64,000 bases of DNA from Orientallactaga sibirica (lineage: Eukaryota; Chordata; Mammalia; Rodentia; Dipodidae). Position numbers and translations under genes: made by a program. Position 1 is the stretch's first letter; every line of letters starts with the position of its first letter. Location of the stretch: the NCBI GenBank assembly GCA_036365145.1, contig JAEOAD010000013.1, positions 43,031,001-43,095,000 of the forward strand. The letters are read 5' to 3'. This document shows positions 40,098 through 50,216 of this stretch, one piece after another. The notes beneath the pieces were generated by a model. That model did not search any database. It was not told the origin of the DNA and saw only the letters and a program-made list of their open reading frames with translations.

Positions 40098-40213
40098 GGT
40101 TTTTTTGAAACAAGGTCTCAGTGTACCTTAGGCTGGCCTTAAAATCTCTATATAGCTATAGCTGAGGATGACTTTGAACTCTTGAAGTGATGAGTACCTC
40201 CAAACCTGCTCCC
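40098..40213 (-). mobile_element. old B1-like SINE
   Basis: 'ttgaaacaaggtctcagtgt' with 'gaggatgactttgaactctt'; older type. Confidence 0.65.
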
Positions 40214-40221
40214 ATATATAT

Positions 40222-40358
40222 ATATATAATTTTCAAGGTAGAGTCTCACTGTAGCCCAGGCTGACCTGGAACTCAGTCTGTAATCCCAGGCTGGTCTTGA
40301 ACTCACAGCAGTCCTCCTACCTCTGCCTCCCAAGTGCTGTGCTGCCATGCCTGGCTTA
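40222..40358 (-). mobile_element. B1 SINE
   Basis: 'tcaaggtagagtctcactgt' to 'tgctgccatgcctggc'; some bases lost near the 5' end of B1; (TA)n at 40216-40228. Confidence 0.9.
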
Positions 40359-40458
40359 TATTCTTATTTTACATTATTCAAGATACTATTTCTTATTTAT
40401 GTATATACTCACGACTATGCCCTCTACCCTACTATAGTGCCTACCAAAATTCCTCTTA

Positions 40459-40665
40459 GGGGCTGGAGAGATGGTTTAATGGTTAACGAGCTTGCCTGTA
40501 AAGCCTAAGGACCCAGGTTGAATTTCCCAGTATCCACGTAAGCAAGGAACACAAGGTGGTGCATGTGTCTGGAGTTTGCAGTGGCTAGAACCCCTGGCAC
40601 ATCCATTCTCTCTATCTGCCTCTTTCTCTCTCTCTTTCAAACAAAAATAAAATATTTTTTTAAAT
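40459..40665 (+). mobile_element. tRNA-derived SINE (B2-like)
   Basis: 'attcctctta' flanks both sides (40449 and 40663). Confidence 0.94.
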
Positions 40666-41345
40666 TCCTCTTATGTAGTAAAAATCTACAAGACAGGACT
40701 GCCTGACATTGTACACCTAGTTCTGCTCTGTGTTCCAATCTGTTGCTTATCACACTAAGCGAGGTTGCCTCCAGTACATCTGTCCACTTTGCAAAAAGAC
40801 AAGATTGAAAGCAAGGAGTTGTCTTAAATGAAATATAGTGAAAAATTTTAGTTCTACAATGTTTTGTAAAATATTTAATGCTTTAAATGTGAACTCTTTT
40901 CTATAACTTAGTAATTTTTTCTTTAAAAGACTAGTATTACATTATCAATTACATTATCAATATAACCCATTCTCTCATTTAATCTTCAAACCAAATTGTT
41001 CACACTCAAACCTTTCACAAATAAACACGATGTTCCAACTCAGCTGTTGGCAGCAGAATGTGTTCACAATGAATAACCCTCACTGCCTTGGCAAGAATTA
41101 CAGGATTAGCTAATTACAGTACAGTCTCCTATATCTGTCTTCACTTGGTATAAAAGACAATCTGGATATCTCAAAGAGCAAATGATCCAGAAAGACATTT
41201 TAGTATCTTTGTACAAAGATGGAAGTCCCACTCAGTCAACTTAGAATGGGCATTTCACCACATGTGCATATTTTTTCAAGACAATGAAAAAAATTCCAAA
41301 GTGTGATGTTTTCATAAAAGTCCACTGTCCAAGCTATCCCTGAAA
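40666..41345. other. repeat-poor island, no gene recognised
   Basis: About 680 bases without SINE, LINE or LTR signature. Contains a direct repeat 'attacattatcaat' (40948 and 40961) and 'ggtataaaag' at 41149. No reading frame of useful length. Candidate unique or conserved non-coding DNA. Confidence 0.5.
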
Positions 41346-41346
41346 G

Positions 41347-41455
41347 CTGGATTGCCATGAGCTAAAGAGTTCCAGGTCAGTATAGGCTAGAGTGAGACAC
41401 TGCTGAGATTAGTCAGCCTGAGCTAGAGTAAGACCCTACCTTGGAAAACCAAAAA
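41347..41455 (+). mobile_element. B1 SINE, rearranged 3' part
   Basis: 'ccatgagctaaagagttcc...tagagtgagacactgctgag' then a second 'agcctgagctagagtaagac': the 3' third is present twice. Confidence 0.75.
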
Positions 41456-41516
41456 AAAAAAAAGAAGAAGAAGAAGAAGAAGGAGGAGGAGAAGGAGAAA
41501 AAAGAAAGAGAGGAGG
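41456..41516. repeat. (GAA)n/(GGA)n purine tract
   Basis: GAA and GGA units after the B1 A tail. Confidence 0.95.
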
Positions 41517-41517
41517 A

Positions 41518-41685
41518 CAGGTATGGTGGTGCACACCTTTAATCCCAGCACTTGGGAGGCAGAAGTAGGAGGATCACCATGAGTTTGAGGCCCCCCTGAG
41601 AATACATAGTGAATTCCAGATCAGCCTGGACTAGAGTAAAACCCTACCTCGAACACCCCACCCCTGCAAAAAAGAAAGAAACAAA
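41518..41685 (+). mobile_element. B1 SINE
   Basis: Full length; 3' end followed by 'accccacccctgc'. Confidence 0.94.
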
Positions 41686-41691
41686 GAAGCT

Positions 41692-41837
41692 GGACTTGGT
41701 GGCGCACACCTTTAACCCCAGCACTTGGGAGGCAGAGGTAGGAGGATCACTGTGAGTTCGAGACCACCCTGAGACTACATAGTGAATTCCAGGTTAGCCT
41801 GGACTAGAGTGAGACTCTACCTCAAAAAAAAAAAAAA
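41692..41837 (+). mobile_element. B1 SINE
   Basis: Full length, A14 tail. Confidence 0.95.
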
Positions 41838-41999
41838 GAGAGAATGAGAATGGGCATGCCAGGGTCTCCAACCATGGGAAATGATCTCCAGATGCATGTG
41901 CCACCTTGTACATCTGGCTTACGTGGGTCCTGGGGAATCAAACCTGGGTACTTTGGCTTTGCAAGCAAGCACCTTAACTACTAAGCCATCTCTCCAGCT
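41838..41999 (-). mobile_element. tRNA-derived SINE without tail
   Basis: Complement starting abruptly at 'gagagaatgagaatggg' after the B1 tail. The three B1 copies to the left probably inserted in its tail. Confidence 0.92.
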
Positions 42000-42345
42000 C
42001 TACTTTTTCATTTTTCATGATTTATATTCCACTTGTTTCTGAAAGGACTTATTGGAAACCCACAGAGTAAAACGTGCTATTTATGGCTAAAACGAAATGT
42101 ATTCCTGAAGCCATGGAGGAAAAAAATCTAGATACTAAGGTGACCCAATGATGTCTGGATCAAAAAGATGTGAAATAAATTCAGTAGTCTTCCATTTTCT
42201 TTCAACACAATGTAAAACCATATCAAACATATATTTTGCTGTATGTTCTATCATGAAGTTGCTTAACAAACTGGACTGGAAATCCTCATTCTTAGGGAAT
42301 TCAGAGAATTTAAAAACTATAGAATTCTGCCTTTATTTCATCTTT
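42000..42345. other. repeat-poor, no gene recognised
   Basis: An open frame of 66 codons (42148-42348, plus) exists but shows no family motif; treated as chance. Confidence 0.45.
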
Positions 42346-42350
42346 TAAGA

Positions 42351-42492
42351 AAAAAAAATTTTTTTTAAGGCAGGATCTCACTCTAGCTCAGGCTGACCTG
42401 GAATTAGTCTCAGGGTGGCCTCGAACTCACGGTGATCCTCCTATCTCTGCCTCCCAAGTGCTGGGATTAAAGATATGTGCCACCACGCCCAG
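42351..42492 (-). mobile_element. B1 SINE with small deletion
   Basis: 'acctggaattagtctcaggg' lacks 'cactatgt'. Confidence 0.93.
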
Positions 42493-42495
42493 ATG

Positions 42496-42921
42496 AAAAT
42501 AGTTTTATTATTTTTATTTGGAAAAGAGAGAAGTAATGGACTCACCAGGGCCTCCTGTCACTGCAAACAAACTCCAGATGGATGTGCTATTTTGTGTATC
42601 AGGCTTTATGTGGGTACTAGGGAATTGAACCCAGGCCATCAGGCTTTTTTTAAAAGATTTTATTTTTAATTTATTTATTTATTAGAGATAGAGAGAAAGA
42701 GAGAGAGGGAGAGTGAGAATGGGCATGCCAGGGCCTCTAGCCACTGCAAATGAACTCCAGATGCATGTTCCCCCCTTGTGCATCTGGCTTATGTGGGACC
42801 TGGAGAATCCTTAGGAGATCCTTAGGCTTCGCAGGCAAACACCTTAACCACTAAGCCATCTCTCCAGCCCCCATCAGACTTTTAAAGCAAGTACCTTTAA
42901 CCTCTGAGCCATCTCTCCAGC
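42496..42921 (-). mobile_element. tRNA-derived SINE interrupted by another
   Basis: Outer copy 42496-42648 plus 42872-42921. 'ccatcag(g/a)ctttt' marks both sides of the inner copy (42636 and 42871). Confidence 0.92.
42649..42871 (-). mobile_element. tRNA-derived SINE nested
   Basis: Complete copy; short duplication 'atccttaggagatccttagg' in the B-box area. Confidence 0.94.
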
Positions 42922-43020
42922 CTCTCCTCATCTTTTGATAACAAAGGTAAACAATGTTAATGATCAGGTTCCCATTTTTTAGGCATTTTACTTTTGGTTT
43001 TTTGGTGATTTTGTATGTTT

Positions 43021-43142
43021 GTTTGTTTGTTTGTTTTTGTTTCTGTTTTTTTCAAAGTAGGGTCTTACTCTAGCTCAGACTGACCTGGAATTTGCTATGT
43101 AGTCTCAGGGTGGCCTTGAACTCACAGTGATCCTCCTACCTC
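43021..43142 (-). mobile_element. B1 SINE, 5' part displaced
   Basis: 'gtagggtcttactctagctc' to 'cctcctacctct', where the next B1 enters. Confidence 0.9.
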
Positions 43143-43290
43143 TTTTGTTTTTTTGCGGTAGGGTTTCACTCTAGCCCAGGCTTACCTGGAATTCACTATA
43201 TAGTCTCAGGGTGGCCTCAAATTTACAGTGATCCTCCTACCTCTGCCTCCCAAGTGCTGGGATTAAAGGCATGCGTCACCATACCAGGCT
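43143..43290 (-). mobile_element. B1 SINE
   Basis: Complete; inserted in the preceding B1 ('ctcctacctct' at the break). Confidence 0.93.
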
Positions 43291-43392
43291 TTTGTTTTTA
43301 ACATACAGAGTCATGCTACATAGCTCAGGTTGGCCTCAAACTCAAGGTAATTCTTCAGCCTTAGCCTTCCTAGTACTGGCAAAGATGTAAAC
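43291..43392 (-). mobile_element. old B1-like SINE
   Basis: 'acatacagagtcatgctaca' to 'ttcctagtactggc'; diverged. Confidence 0.6.
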
Positions 43393-43439
43393 TGCAAAAA
43401 TAAAATTGCCATTAGAGGAATGGTGCAAAGTCACTTTAT

Positions 43440-43587
43440 GAATGGGTACACCAGGGTCTCCTGCCACTGCAACGAACTCCAGATGCATGTGCCACTTTGT
43501 GTATCTGGTTTTATGTGGATACTAGAGAATGGAACTTGTGCTGACAGGCTTTGCAAGCAGTGCCTTTAACTGCTGATCCATCTCCCC
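43440..43587 (-). mobile_element. tRNA-derived SINE without tail
   Basis: Complement from 'gaatgggtacaccagggtct' to 'gatccatctcccc'. Confidence 0.9.
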
Positions 43588-43590
43588 AAA

Positions 43591-44256
43591 ACTTGATTAT
43601 GGAATACATCATCCACACACAGGAGTAGAAACAATAATAAAGCAACTTCCAAGGTCAACATTTACTAACATGAAACATTTTCTACTGTTGCTACAATTAG
43701 AATATATCAGGATTTATTATAAAACTTGCAAACTGCCACTAAAATATTTTTAATACAAAACAACAAAGTATAACATAAAAAATATAGAACAAGCTGAATA
43801 GATTATTCTGTATTTTTCTTTCATATTTCTTCTACCTCATCCCTATCTCTCAATTCTGTATTACAAATCTCCAAAGAAGGTCTGACAAAGGGTGAATCCT
43901 CCTTGGATGGGGAGAATGGGAAGAAACTGAATTAGCAAAGGTGGAACTGTCATTAGCACACACAGAAAGAGAAGAAAGCTGGAAAACACATTTTTCTATC
44001 ACATCTTTTATCATTTATTAAATAAAAAAGGGATCTAATTACTCTTTAAACTTGATCTCTCAATTGTTCTCAATCAGTTTTCATCTCCAGCCCCTTTCCC
44101 ATCTTATGTATGCTCCCCTTTTCTTCTTTTGCTGACAAGATCCTGCTTTCTTCAGTCTCTAAACTGGCATCTTCTTGCGACCAGACAACAAGCCTTTGGG
44201 TATGTTGCAAAATTCTGAAGCTGATATGGAAACTGGCAAATAATCTGTGACTATTA
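43591..44256. other. repeat-poor, no gene recognised
   Basis: About 665 bases; no SINE, no frame of note. Could be unique sequence or a worn transposon. Confidence 0.4.
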
Positions 44257-44270
44257 AGACTATATTAGAG

Positions 44271-44427
44271 TCGGGCGTGGTGGCGCACGCCTTTAATCCC
44301 AGCACTTAGGAGGCAGAGGTAGGAGGATCGCTGAGAGTTCGAGGCCACCCTGAGACTACATAGTTAATTCCAGGTCAGCCTGGACCAGAGTGAGACCCTA
44401 CCTGGAAAAAAAAAAAAAGAGAGAGAG
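44271..44427 (+). mobile_element. B1 SINE, first of a pair at one target
   Basis: Near-consensus; 'agactatatt(a/g)gag' before (44257) and after (44428). Confidence 0.95.
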
Positions 44428-44441
44428 AGACTATATTGGAG

Positions 44442-44600
44442 CCAGGTGTGGTGGTGCATGTAGTTAATCCTAGCACTTGGGATTCAGAGGTAGGAGGATC
44501 ACCATGAGTTTGAGGCTAGCCTGGAACCACAGAGTGAATTCCAGGTGAGCCTGGGATAGAGTGAGACCCTACCTTGACCACATACCCCCCCCACACACAC
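44442..44600 (+). mobile_element. B1 SINE, second of a pair at one target
   Basis: Followed by a third, worn target copy 'ggctctattagaag' (44606). Confidence 0.93.
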
Positions 44601-44671
44601 ACAAAGGCTCTATTAGAAGACATGGGAATGAGCTATGAAGGTGACAATAACTCATTTCCTCTTGACTAGTA

Positions 44672-44794
44672 TTAAAAGAAGGATCTGATCCTGGTATGGT
44701 TGCATATACCTGTAGTCCCAGCACACAAGAGGTTGAGACAGGAGGATCATGAATTGCAGGCCATCCTAAGCTACATAGCAAGACCCTGCCTCAA
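44672..44794 (+). mobile_element. old B1-like SINE
   Basis: 'cctgtagtcccagcacacaa' to 'gcaagaccctgcctcaaaaa'; its A-run continues into the SKP1 copy. Confidence 0.65.
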
Positions 44795-45245
44795 AAAAAG
44801 TGGTCATTCAGTGGTACATCAGCCACAAGATAACCCTCCTTTTTTGATAAGAGAACAAAGAAAAGCAAACAGACATTATCCCTGTTTGGACCAAGAATGC
44901 CTGCTGAAAGATGACCAAGTTACACATTTTGAACTTATTCTGACTGACAACTACTTAGACATCTATGAGTTGTTTGATGTTACATGCAAGACTGTGGCCA
45001 ACATGATCAAGGGGAAAAACTTCTGAGGACAACTGCAAGAACTTCAACATCAAAACAACTGGGGCAGGGATGTAACAGTGGTAGAGGGCATTTGCCTAGT
45101 ATGTGTAAAGCTCTGTGTTCAATCCCCAGTACTGAAAAAATATTTTTACTGAAGAGAAAGAAGCCAAAATAAACAAAGAAAATCAGTGATGTAAAGTGAA
45201 ATGTTGTGCTTGATCCTTCTAAATTAACACACTCTTATACTCATC
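44795..45245 (+). pseudogene. SKP1: SKP1 processed pseudogene, 5' truncated
   Basis: Encodes a broken copy of the C-terminal half of SKP1, the adaptor that links CUL1 to F-box proteins in SCF ubiquitin ligases. Recognisable are 'FELIL..NYLDI', then '[14 protein letters not shown]' (exactly as in the family) at 44931-45022. After the ID insertion, 'actgaagagaaagaagcc' and 'tgtgaaatgttgtgctt' match the end of the frame and the start of the 3' UTR. It begins near codon 77 of 163. Breaks: an early frameshift, a stop after 'IKGKNF' and an inserted ID element. No introns are seen across what are several exons in the real gene. How far the 3' UTR match goes is not certain. Confidence 0.92.
45062..45137 (+). 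mobile_element. ID SINE inserted in SKP1 pseudogene
   Basis: 'ggggcagggatgtaacagtg', 'cctagtatgtgtaaagctct', B box 'tgttcaatccccag', A tail. Splits the end of the SKP1 frame. Confidence 0.88.
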
Positions 45246-45339
45246 CAGTGTGGCTCCAGTACCGATTCCAAACTTATGGCTGAGTGGAGTGTCTTCTAAT
45301 GTAACTGAAGGTTTCTTTTATCTTTGGTCTGAATAAAAT

Positions 45340-45590
45340 TGAACAGGGGCTGGAGAAATGGCTTAGCAGTTAAGGCATTTGCCTGCAAAGCCTAAGGACC
45401 CTGGTTTGATTCACCAGGACCCACACAAGCCAGATGCACAAGGGGGCACATGCGTCTGGAGTTTGTTTGCAGTGGCTGGAGGCCCTGGAGTGCCCATTCT
45501 CTCTTTCTCTGTGCCTCTTCCTTTCTATCTCTCTCTCTTTCTTTTTCTCTCTCTCAAATAAGTAAATTACTTAATTAAAAAAATTTCCAT
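45340..45590 (+). mobile_element. tRNA-derived SINE with target duplication
   Basis: 'aaaattgaac' at about 45327 and 45603; B box 'tggtttgattcacc'. Confidence 0.94.
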
Positions 45591-45599
45591 CCCCCTCCC

Positions 45600-46025
45600 C
45601 AAAAAATTGAACTGTAGCATTTTGGGCTTTCCCTCTTTCTATAAAACAACTTCTGCCTATTTGGTCAATTTTGGTCAGTTTTTACCAATTGGAACTTTAT
45701 GAGAAACAGCTTACAAAATGTTTTATGAAATAGATAAAAGTGATTGTACGTTGTATATACAGCACTACTTATGCAAGTCCTGTCAAGTCTGTCTTCTCAT
45801 GGCCTGTCAGATGACACTTAAAATGACTGATTTATATAAAAATTCTGCAAGTTAAGTATGAATAATCCATCTTGTTTCAACCATACATACCCATATAAGT
45901 GATAAAAGCATCATCCTGGAATCATTAATGACATCACAGAAATAATAGTCACATTTACTAATTAACATAAATTACATATTAGTTAAGAGAAACAACATAA
46001 AATAAATTGCTCTCAAATTTTAAAA
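45600..46025. other. repeat-poor, no gene recognised
   Basis: May include the worn 3' UTR of the SKP1 copy; no frame of note. Confidence 0.35.
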
Positions 46026-46026
46026 T

Positions 46027-46270
46027 CAGGGCTGGAGAGATGGCTTAGCAGTTAAGGCACTTGCCTGCAAAGCCTATGGACCCATATTCAACTCTCTACA
46101 TCCCACATAAGCCAGACTCACAAGGTGACACAAACACACAAGGTTGTACATGCATACAAGGTAGGGTACACGCCTGGAGTTTGATTATAGTGGCTGGAGG
46201 CCCTGGCATGCCAATTCTCTCCCTTTCTCTCTCTCTCTCCCTCCCCACTCTCTCTCTCATAAAAAATAAA
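46027..46270 (+). mobile_element. tRNA-derived SINE, long subtype
   Basis: Long-subtype block 'acacaaggttgtacatgcat'; CT-rich 3' part; 'ataaaaaataaatta' tail. Confidence 0.93.
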
Positions 46271-46275
46271 TTAAT

Positions 46276-46500
46276 AGGGCTAGAGAGATGGCTTGGTGGT
46301 TAAGGCACATGCCTGCAAAGCCTAAGGACCCCAGTTCGATTCTCCAGGTCCCATGTAAGTCAGATGCACAAGGGGTGCACACGTCTGGAGTTCGTTTGCG
46401 GTAGCTAGAGGCCCTGACGTGCCCATTCTCATTCTCCCTCTCTCTTTCCCTCCTTCTGTCTCAAATAAATATATAAAAATAAATAAATAATAAAAAATAT
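46276..46500 (+). mobile_element. tRNA-derived SINE (B2-like)
   Basis: Follows the previous tail; well kept head and body. Confidence 0.94.
46289..46343 (+). promoter_or_regulatory. Pol III internal promoter (A and B boxes) of a tSINE
   Basis: A box 'tggcttggtgg' (46289-46299) and B box 'agttcgattct' (46333-46343), spaced as in tRNA genes. Chosen as one of the best kept examples in the window. Confidence 0.7.
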
Positions 46501-46584
46501 TTTTTAAAAATCACTTCAACTCTAAAGTTTCAATTGATATCCAATTAACTGTAGTAATTTTAATTAATATAAATTTTTTATTTT

Positions 46585-46806
46585 AAAAAATCTTTTCTAT
46601 TTTTATTTATTTATTTGAGAGAGAGAGAGAAAAAAAAGGCAGATAGAAGCAGAGAATAGGTGCACTAGGGCATCCAGCCACCACAAACAAACTCCAGACG
46701 CATGTGCCACCTTATGCATCTGGCTTACATGGGTCCTGGGGAATTGAACCTGGATCCTTTGGTTTTGCAGGCAAGTGCCTTAACTGCTAAGCCATCTCTC
46801 CAGCCT
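46585..46806 (-). mobile_element. tRNA-derived SINE (B2-like)
   Basis: Complement, complete; ends 'taagccatctctccagcc'. Confidence 0.94.
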
Positions 46807-46885
46807 GAACTTTTTTATTTTTAAATGATTTCATTATTATCACTTATATATAACAATGGATTTAATTATGATATATATATTTTGT

Positions 46886-47053
46886 TTGTTTGTTTGTTTG
46901 TTTTGTTTTGTTTTTCGAGGTAGGGTCTCACCCTAGCCTAGGCTGACCTGGAATTCACCATGTAGTCTCAGGGTGGCCTCAAATGCACAGCAATTCTCCT
47001 ACCTCTGCCTCCCGAGTGCTGGGATTAAAGGCATGCGCCACCACGTCTGGCTT
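46886..47053 (-). mobile_element. B1 SINE
   Basis: (GTTT)n tail 46882-46905 then complete B1. Confidence 0.95.
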
Positions 47054-47085
47054 AAAAATAAATAATATTTTTATAATTAACACCT

Positions 47086-47150
47086 GAGGCCACCCTGAGA
47101 CTACATGGTGAATTCCAGGTCAGCCTAGGCTAGAGTGAGACTCTACCTTG
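47086..47150 (+). mobile_element. B1 3' fragment
   Basis: Starts at 'gaggccaccctgagactaca'; 5' half absent. Confidence 0.9.
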
Positions 47151-47186
47151 AAAAAAATAAATATATAAAATATATATATATATACT

Positions 47187-47405
47187 TTAAAATATTATTT
47201 ATTTATTTGAGAAAGAGGCATATATATATATAGAGAAAGAGAATGTGAGAGAAAGAATGGGCATGCTAGGACCTCTAGCCACTGCAAATGATCTCCCGAT
47301 GCATGCGCCACCTTGTGTATCTGGCTTATGTAGGGACTAGGGAATCAAACCTGGGTGCTTAGTCTTCACAGGCAAGTGCCTTAACCACTAAGCCATCTCT
47401 CCAGC
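47187..47405 (-). mobile_element. tRNA-derived SINE (B2-like)
   Basis: (TA)n runs at 47167-47184 and 47219-47232; complete body and head. Confidence 0.93.
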
Positions 47406-47511
47406 ATGACATTTTCATATATTTATATAGTATATTTCAATCATATTCATTTCCATTACCCTCACAACTTTATTAGTTTTAGTTTATTGCTGATAAAGCA
47501 AGATGTATGCA

Positions 47512-47669
47512 AAATTTTAAAATTATTTATTTATTTGAGAGAGAAAAAGGCAGATAGAGAATGGGTGTGTCAGGGCCTCTAGCCACTGCTAGAGGATACT
47601 GGGGAATTGAACCCTGGTCCTTAGGCTTTGCAGGAAAGTGCCTTAACCATTGAGCCATCTCTCCAGCTC
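47512..47669 (-). mobile_element. tRNA-derived SINE with body deletion
   Basis: About 60 bases missing between 'gccactgc' and 'tactggggaattgaac'. Confidence 0.92.
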
Positions 47670-47811
47670 TGTATGTGAATGTTATTAACAAGTACTTGCT
47701 ATATGCTAGGCACTATTCTAGATGCTTCACATATAAAATATCACTTAATGTTCACAATAACTTTATCATTATTTCATAGATGAAGAAACACAGGGTTAAA
47801 GAAGTTAGCTG

Positions 47812-47905
47812 GAGGCAGGAGGATCAAGAATTTAATGTAATTATTGGCTACATAGTAAATTTGAAGCCAGCCTGAGTTACATGAGACCCTGCCTCAAAAA
47901 AAACC
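47812..47905 (+). mobile_element. B1-like SINE, shortened, in MIR
   Basis: 'ggaggcaggaggatcaagaa' to 'gagaccctgcctcaaaaaaa'; old type. Confidence 0.65.
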
Positions 47906-47913
47906 AAAATAAT

Positions 47914-47998
47914 TGGGGGCTGTATCTCAGTAGTATTGTGCTTACCTAGCATGCACAAGTTCCTAGTTTCAAGCCCTAGCACCCAAAAAAGAAAAAAA
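47914..47998 (+). mobile_element. ID SINE in MIR
   Basis: 'gggggctgtatctcagtagt', 'tgcttacctagcatgcacaa', A-rich tail. Confidence 0.82.
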
Positions 47999-48100
47999 AT
48001 GTTTAGCGAATTAGTCCAAGATAGCATAGAGGTTGTCGTCTAGCACACACATGCACACACAAACAAAGGTGCTTATATATATATATATATTATATATATT

Positions 48101-48225
48101 TGGGGGGGTTGAGGTAGGGTCTCATTTCTAGCTCAGACTGACCTGGAATTTATGATGTAGTCTCAGGGTAGCCTTGAACTCATGGCAATCCTATTACCTC
48201 TCCCTCTCAAGTGCTGGAATTAAAG
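48101..48225 (-). mobile_element. B1 SINE, 5' end lost
   Basis: Preceded by (TA)n 48075-48098; stops at 'gtgctggaattaaag'. Confidence 0.9.
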
Positions 48226-48257
48226 TGCTGGCTCCAAAAGGTTTTTTATTTTATTTT

Positions 48258-48414
48258 TTGGGTTTTTTTTTTTTTTTGAGGTAGGGTCTCACTCTAGTCC
48301 AGGCTGACCTGAAATTCACTATGTAGTTTCAGGGTGGCCTTGAACTCTGGGTGATCCTCCTATGTCTGTCTCTGGAGTGCTGGGATTAAAGGCATGTGCC
48401 ACCACGCCCAGCTT
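48258..48414 (-). mobile_element. B1 SINE with target duplication
   Basis: 'ctccaaaaggtttttt' (48232) and 'ttccaaaaggtttttt' (48413). Confidence 0.94.
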
Positions 48415-48431
48415 CCAAAAGGTTTTTTTTT

Positions 48432-48535
48432 TAAATCATCTTTATTGTATAGGTAAGAAACTTGAGGCACATAAAATAGCTAAACAAGTAGCCTAAGACC
48501 ATAAAAGTAGCACATAGGAGGTTCATATTTAATTT
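48432..48535 (-). mobile_element. MIR SINE
   Basis: 'tcatctttattgtataggta', 'aaacttgaggcacataaaat', 'gtagcctaagaccataaaag'. It may continue the MIR at 47690-48040 region or be separate. Confidence 0.65.
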
Positions 48536-48545
48536 AAAACATCCT

Positions 48546-48760
48546 GGGCTAGCGAGATAGCTCAGCGGTTAAGGAATTTGCTTACAAAACCTGACACCTA
48601 GATTTGATTCCCCAGTGCACACAAAAATCCAGATGCACAAAATGGCACATGTGTCTGGAATTCATGTGTACTGGCAAGAAGTCCTGGCATACCCATTCTT
48701 TCTTTTTCTTTATTTCTTTCCCTCCCTCCCCCTCTCTCTTTGCAAACAAAAAAAAAATCC
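48546..48760 (+). mobile_element. tRNA-derived SINE (B2-like)
   Basis: 'gggctagcgagatagctcag' head; B box 'agatttgattcccc'. Confidence 0.92.
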
Positions 48761-48826
48761 TTATATTTCAGCATATTGTAAAGTATACTTACTGGCTCCT
48801 TTTTGGCACTGATAAAGATAATAAAT

Positions 48827-49055
48827 AGGGCTGGAGAGATGGTTTAGTGGTTAAGGCACTTGCCTGCAAAGCCAAAGGACCTCGGTTCAATTCCCTAGGA
48901 CCCATGTAAACTAGATGCACAAGGTGGCACATGCATCTGGAGGTCGTTTGCAGTAGCTTCAGGCCCTGGCATGCCCATTCTCTCCCTATTTCTATTTGCC
49001 TGTTTCTCTCTCTCTCAAATAAATAAAAAATAAAATATTTTTTAAAAATTTAAAA
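48827..49055 (+). mobile_element. tRNA-derived SINE (B2-like)
   Basis: 'aaagataataa' at 48815 and 49221, with the next B1 nested in its tail. Confidence 0.94.
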
Positions 49056-49056
49056 A

Positions 49057-49222
49057 AGAGGCGGGCATGGTGGTGCACGCCTTTAATCCCAGCACTCGGG
49101 AGGCAGAGGTAGGAGGATCACCGAGAATTCAAGGCCACCCTGAGACTACATAGTTAATTCCAGGTCAGCCTGGACCAGAGTGAGACCCTACCTTGCAAAA
49201 CAAAACAAACAAACAAACAAAA
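49057..49222 (+). mobile_element. B1 SINE
   Basis: Near consensus ('gcgggcatggtggtgcacgc'); (CAAA)n tail. Confidence 0.95.
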
Positions 49223-49344
49223 AGATAATAATCTTTAATTCTGTCTGGAGTTTTTAATAAAGCCCCAAACATTCAATATTGTTATTTTATGAGTATAGGT
49301 ATAAATAAAAAGGTAATTAGACTTTCATTAAAAAGCTTTGAATG

Positions 49345-49497
49345 TGAGCCGGGCGTGGTGGCGCACGCCTTTAATCCCAGCACTCGGGAGGCAGAGGTAG
49401 GAGGATCACCATGAGTTCGAGGCCACCCTGAGACTACATAGCTAATTCCAAGTCAGCCTGGACCACAGTGAGACCCTACCTTGAAACCCCCCCCCCA
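49345..49497 (+). mobile_element. B1 SINE, exact target duplication, near consensus
   Basis: 'aaaaagctttgaatg' at 49330-49344 and 49498-49512; the tail is C9 rather than A. Confidence 0.96.
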
Positions 49498-49512
49498 AAA
49501 AAGCTTTGAATG

Positions 49513-49842
49513 CAACTCCATACATGAACTAATTAGTGTAAGATTTTTAATATAGTCCCCAAGTTCACTATTTTCTTGGTATTTTAGTACTGGCAACCCA
49601 TATATAAGCCAATGAAAATTAGATCACCCAGATCCTGAGTGAAGTTTACTGTTAACACTTGCCATTTTTTTTCTTATTTATCATTCTGTACTAAGTCTCT
49701 CTCTTACATCCTTGAAAGGAGTGCTTTCTGGGAAAATATCTGTGTAGGTGCCATAAAGACATGACTCTTTGAACAGCATTTAGAATATAAGTGCTTAATA
49801 AGAGTTTGATGAGTAAATATGTAAATATATTTTATTAGTTTT
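49513..49842. other. mostly unassigned, MIR-like end
   Basis: 49765-49825 ('gcatttagaatataagtgct', 'aagagtttgatgagtaaat') looks like the 3' part of a MIR on the plus strand. The rest is not recognised. Confidence 0.4.
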
Positions 49843-50032
49843 AAAATTTATTTATTTATTTGAGAAAGAGAGGCAGATAGAAAGGAGAGAGAATGGGCAG
49901 CCACTGCAAACGAACTCCAGGTGCAATGCTCCACCTTGTGCATCTGGCTTATGTGGGTCTTTGGGAATCAAACCTGGGTCCTGTGGCTTTGCAGTCAAGT
50001 GCCTTAACCATTAAGCCATCTCCTCAGCCCTG
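49843..50032 (-). mobile_element. tRNA-derived SINE (B2-like)
   Basis: Complement. The left edge of tandem duplication 2 lies inside it at 49954. Confidence 0.94.
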
Positions 50033-50061
50033 TTTTATTAGTCTTTAAAAGTTAGCAAAGT

Positions 50062-50216
50062 AGCCAGGCATGGTGGTGCACACCTTTAATCCCAGCATTT
50101 GGGAGGCAGAGGTAGGAGGATCACCATGAGTTCGAGGCCACCCTGAGACTGCATAGTGAATTCTAGGTCAGCCTGAGCTACAGTGAGACCCTTTGGAAAA
50201 CAAAAAAAAAAAAAAA
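50062..50216 (+). mobile_element. B1 SINE
   Basis: 'agcaaagtag' at 50053 and 50215; 3' end shortened ('gagaccctttggaaaac'). Confidence 0.94.

Larger units (their letters stand above)
47690..48040 (-). mobile_element. MIR SINE interrupted by B1 and ID
   Basis: 'cttgctatatgctaggcact', 'catagatgaagaaacacagg' and, after the inserts, 'gcgaattagtccaagatagc'. Confidence 0.75.

Noticed and set aside
41145..41165. 'ggtataaaag' as a TATA promoter
   Set aside because: An isolated TATA-like string with no downstream frame or initiator context; only noted under the repeat-poor island.
42148..42348. 66-codon frame in repeat-poor DNA
   Set aside because: Low-complexity-free but no recognised motif, no splice or promoter context; length is expected by chance in AT-rich DNA.
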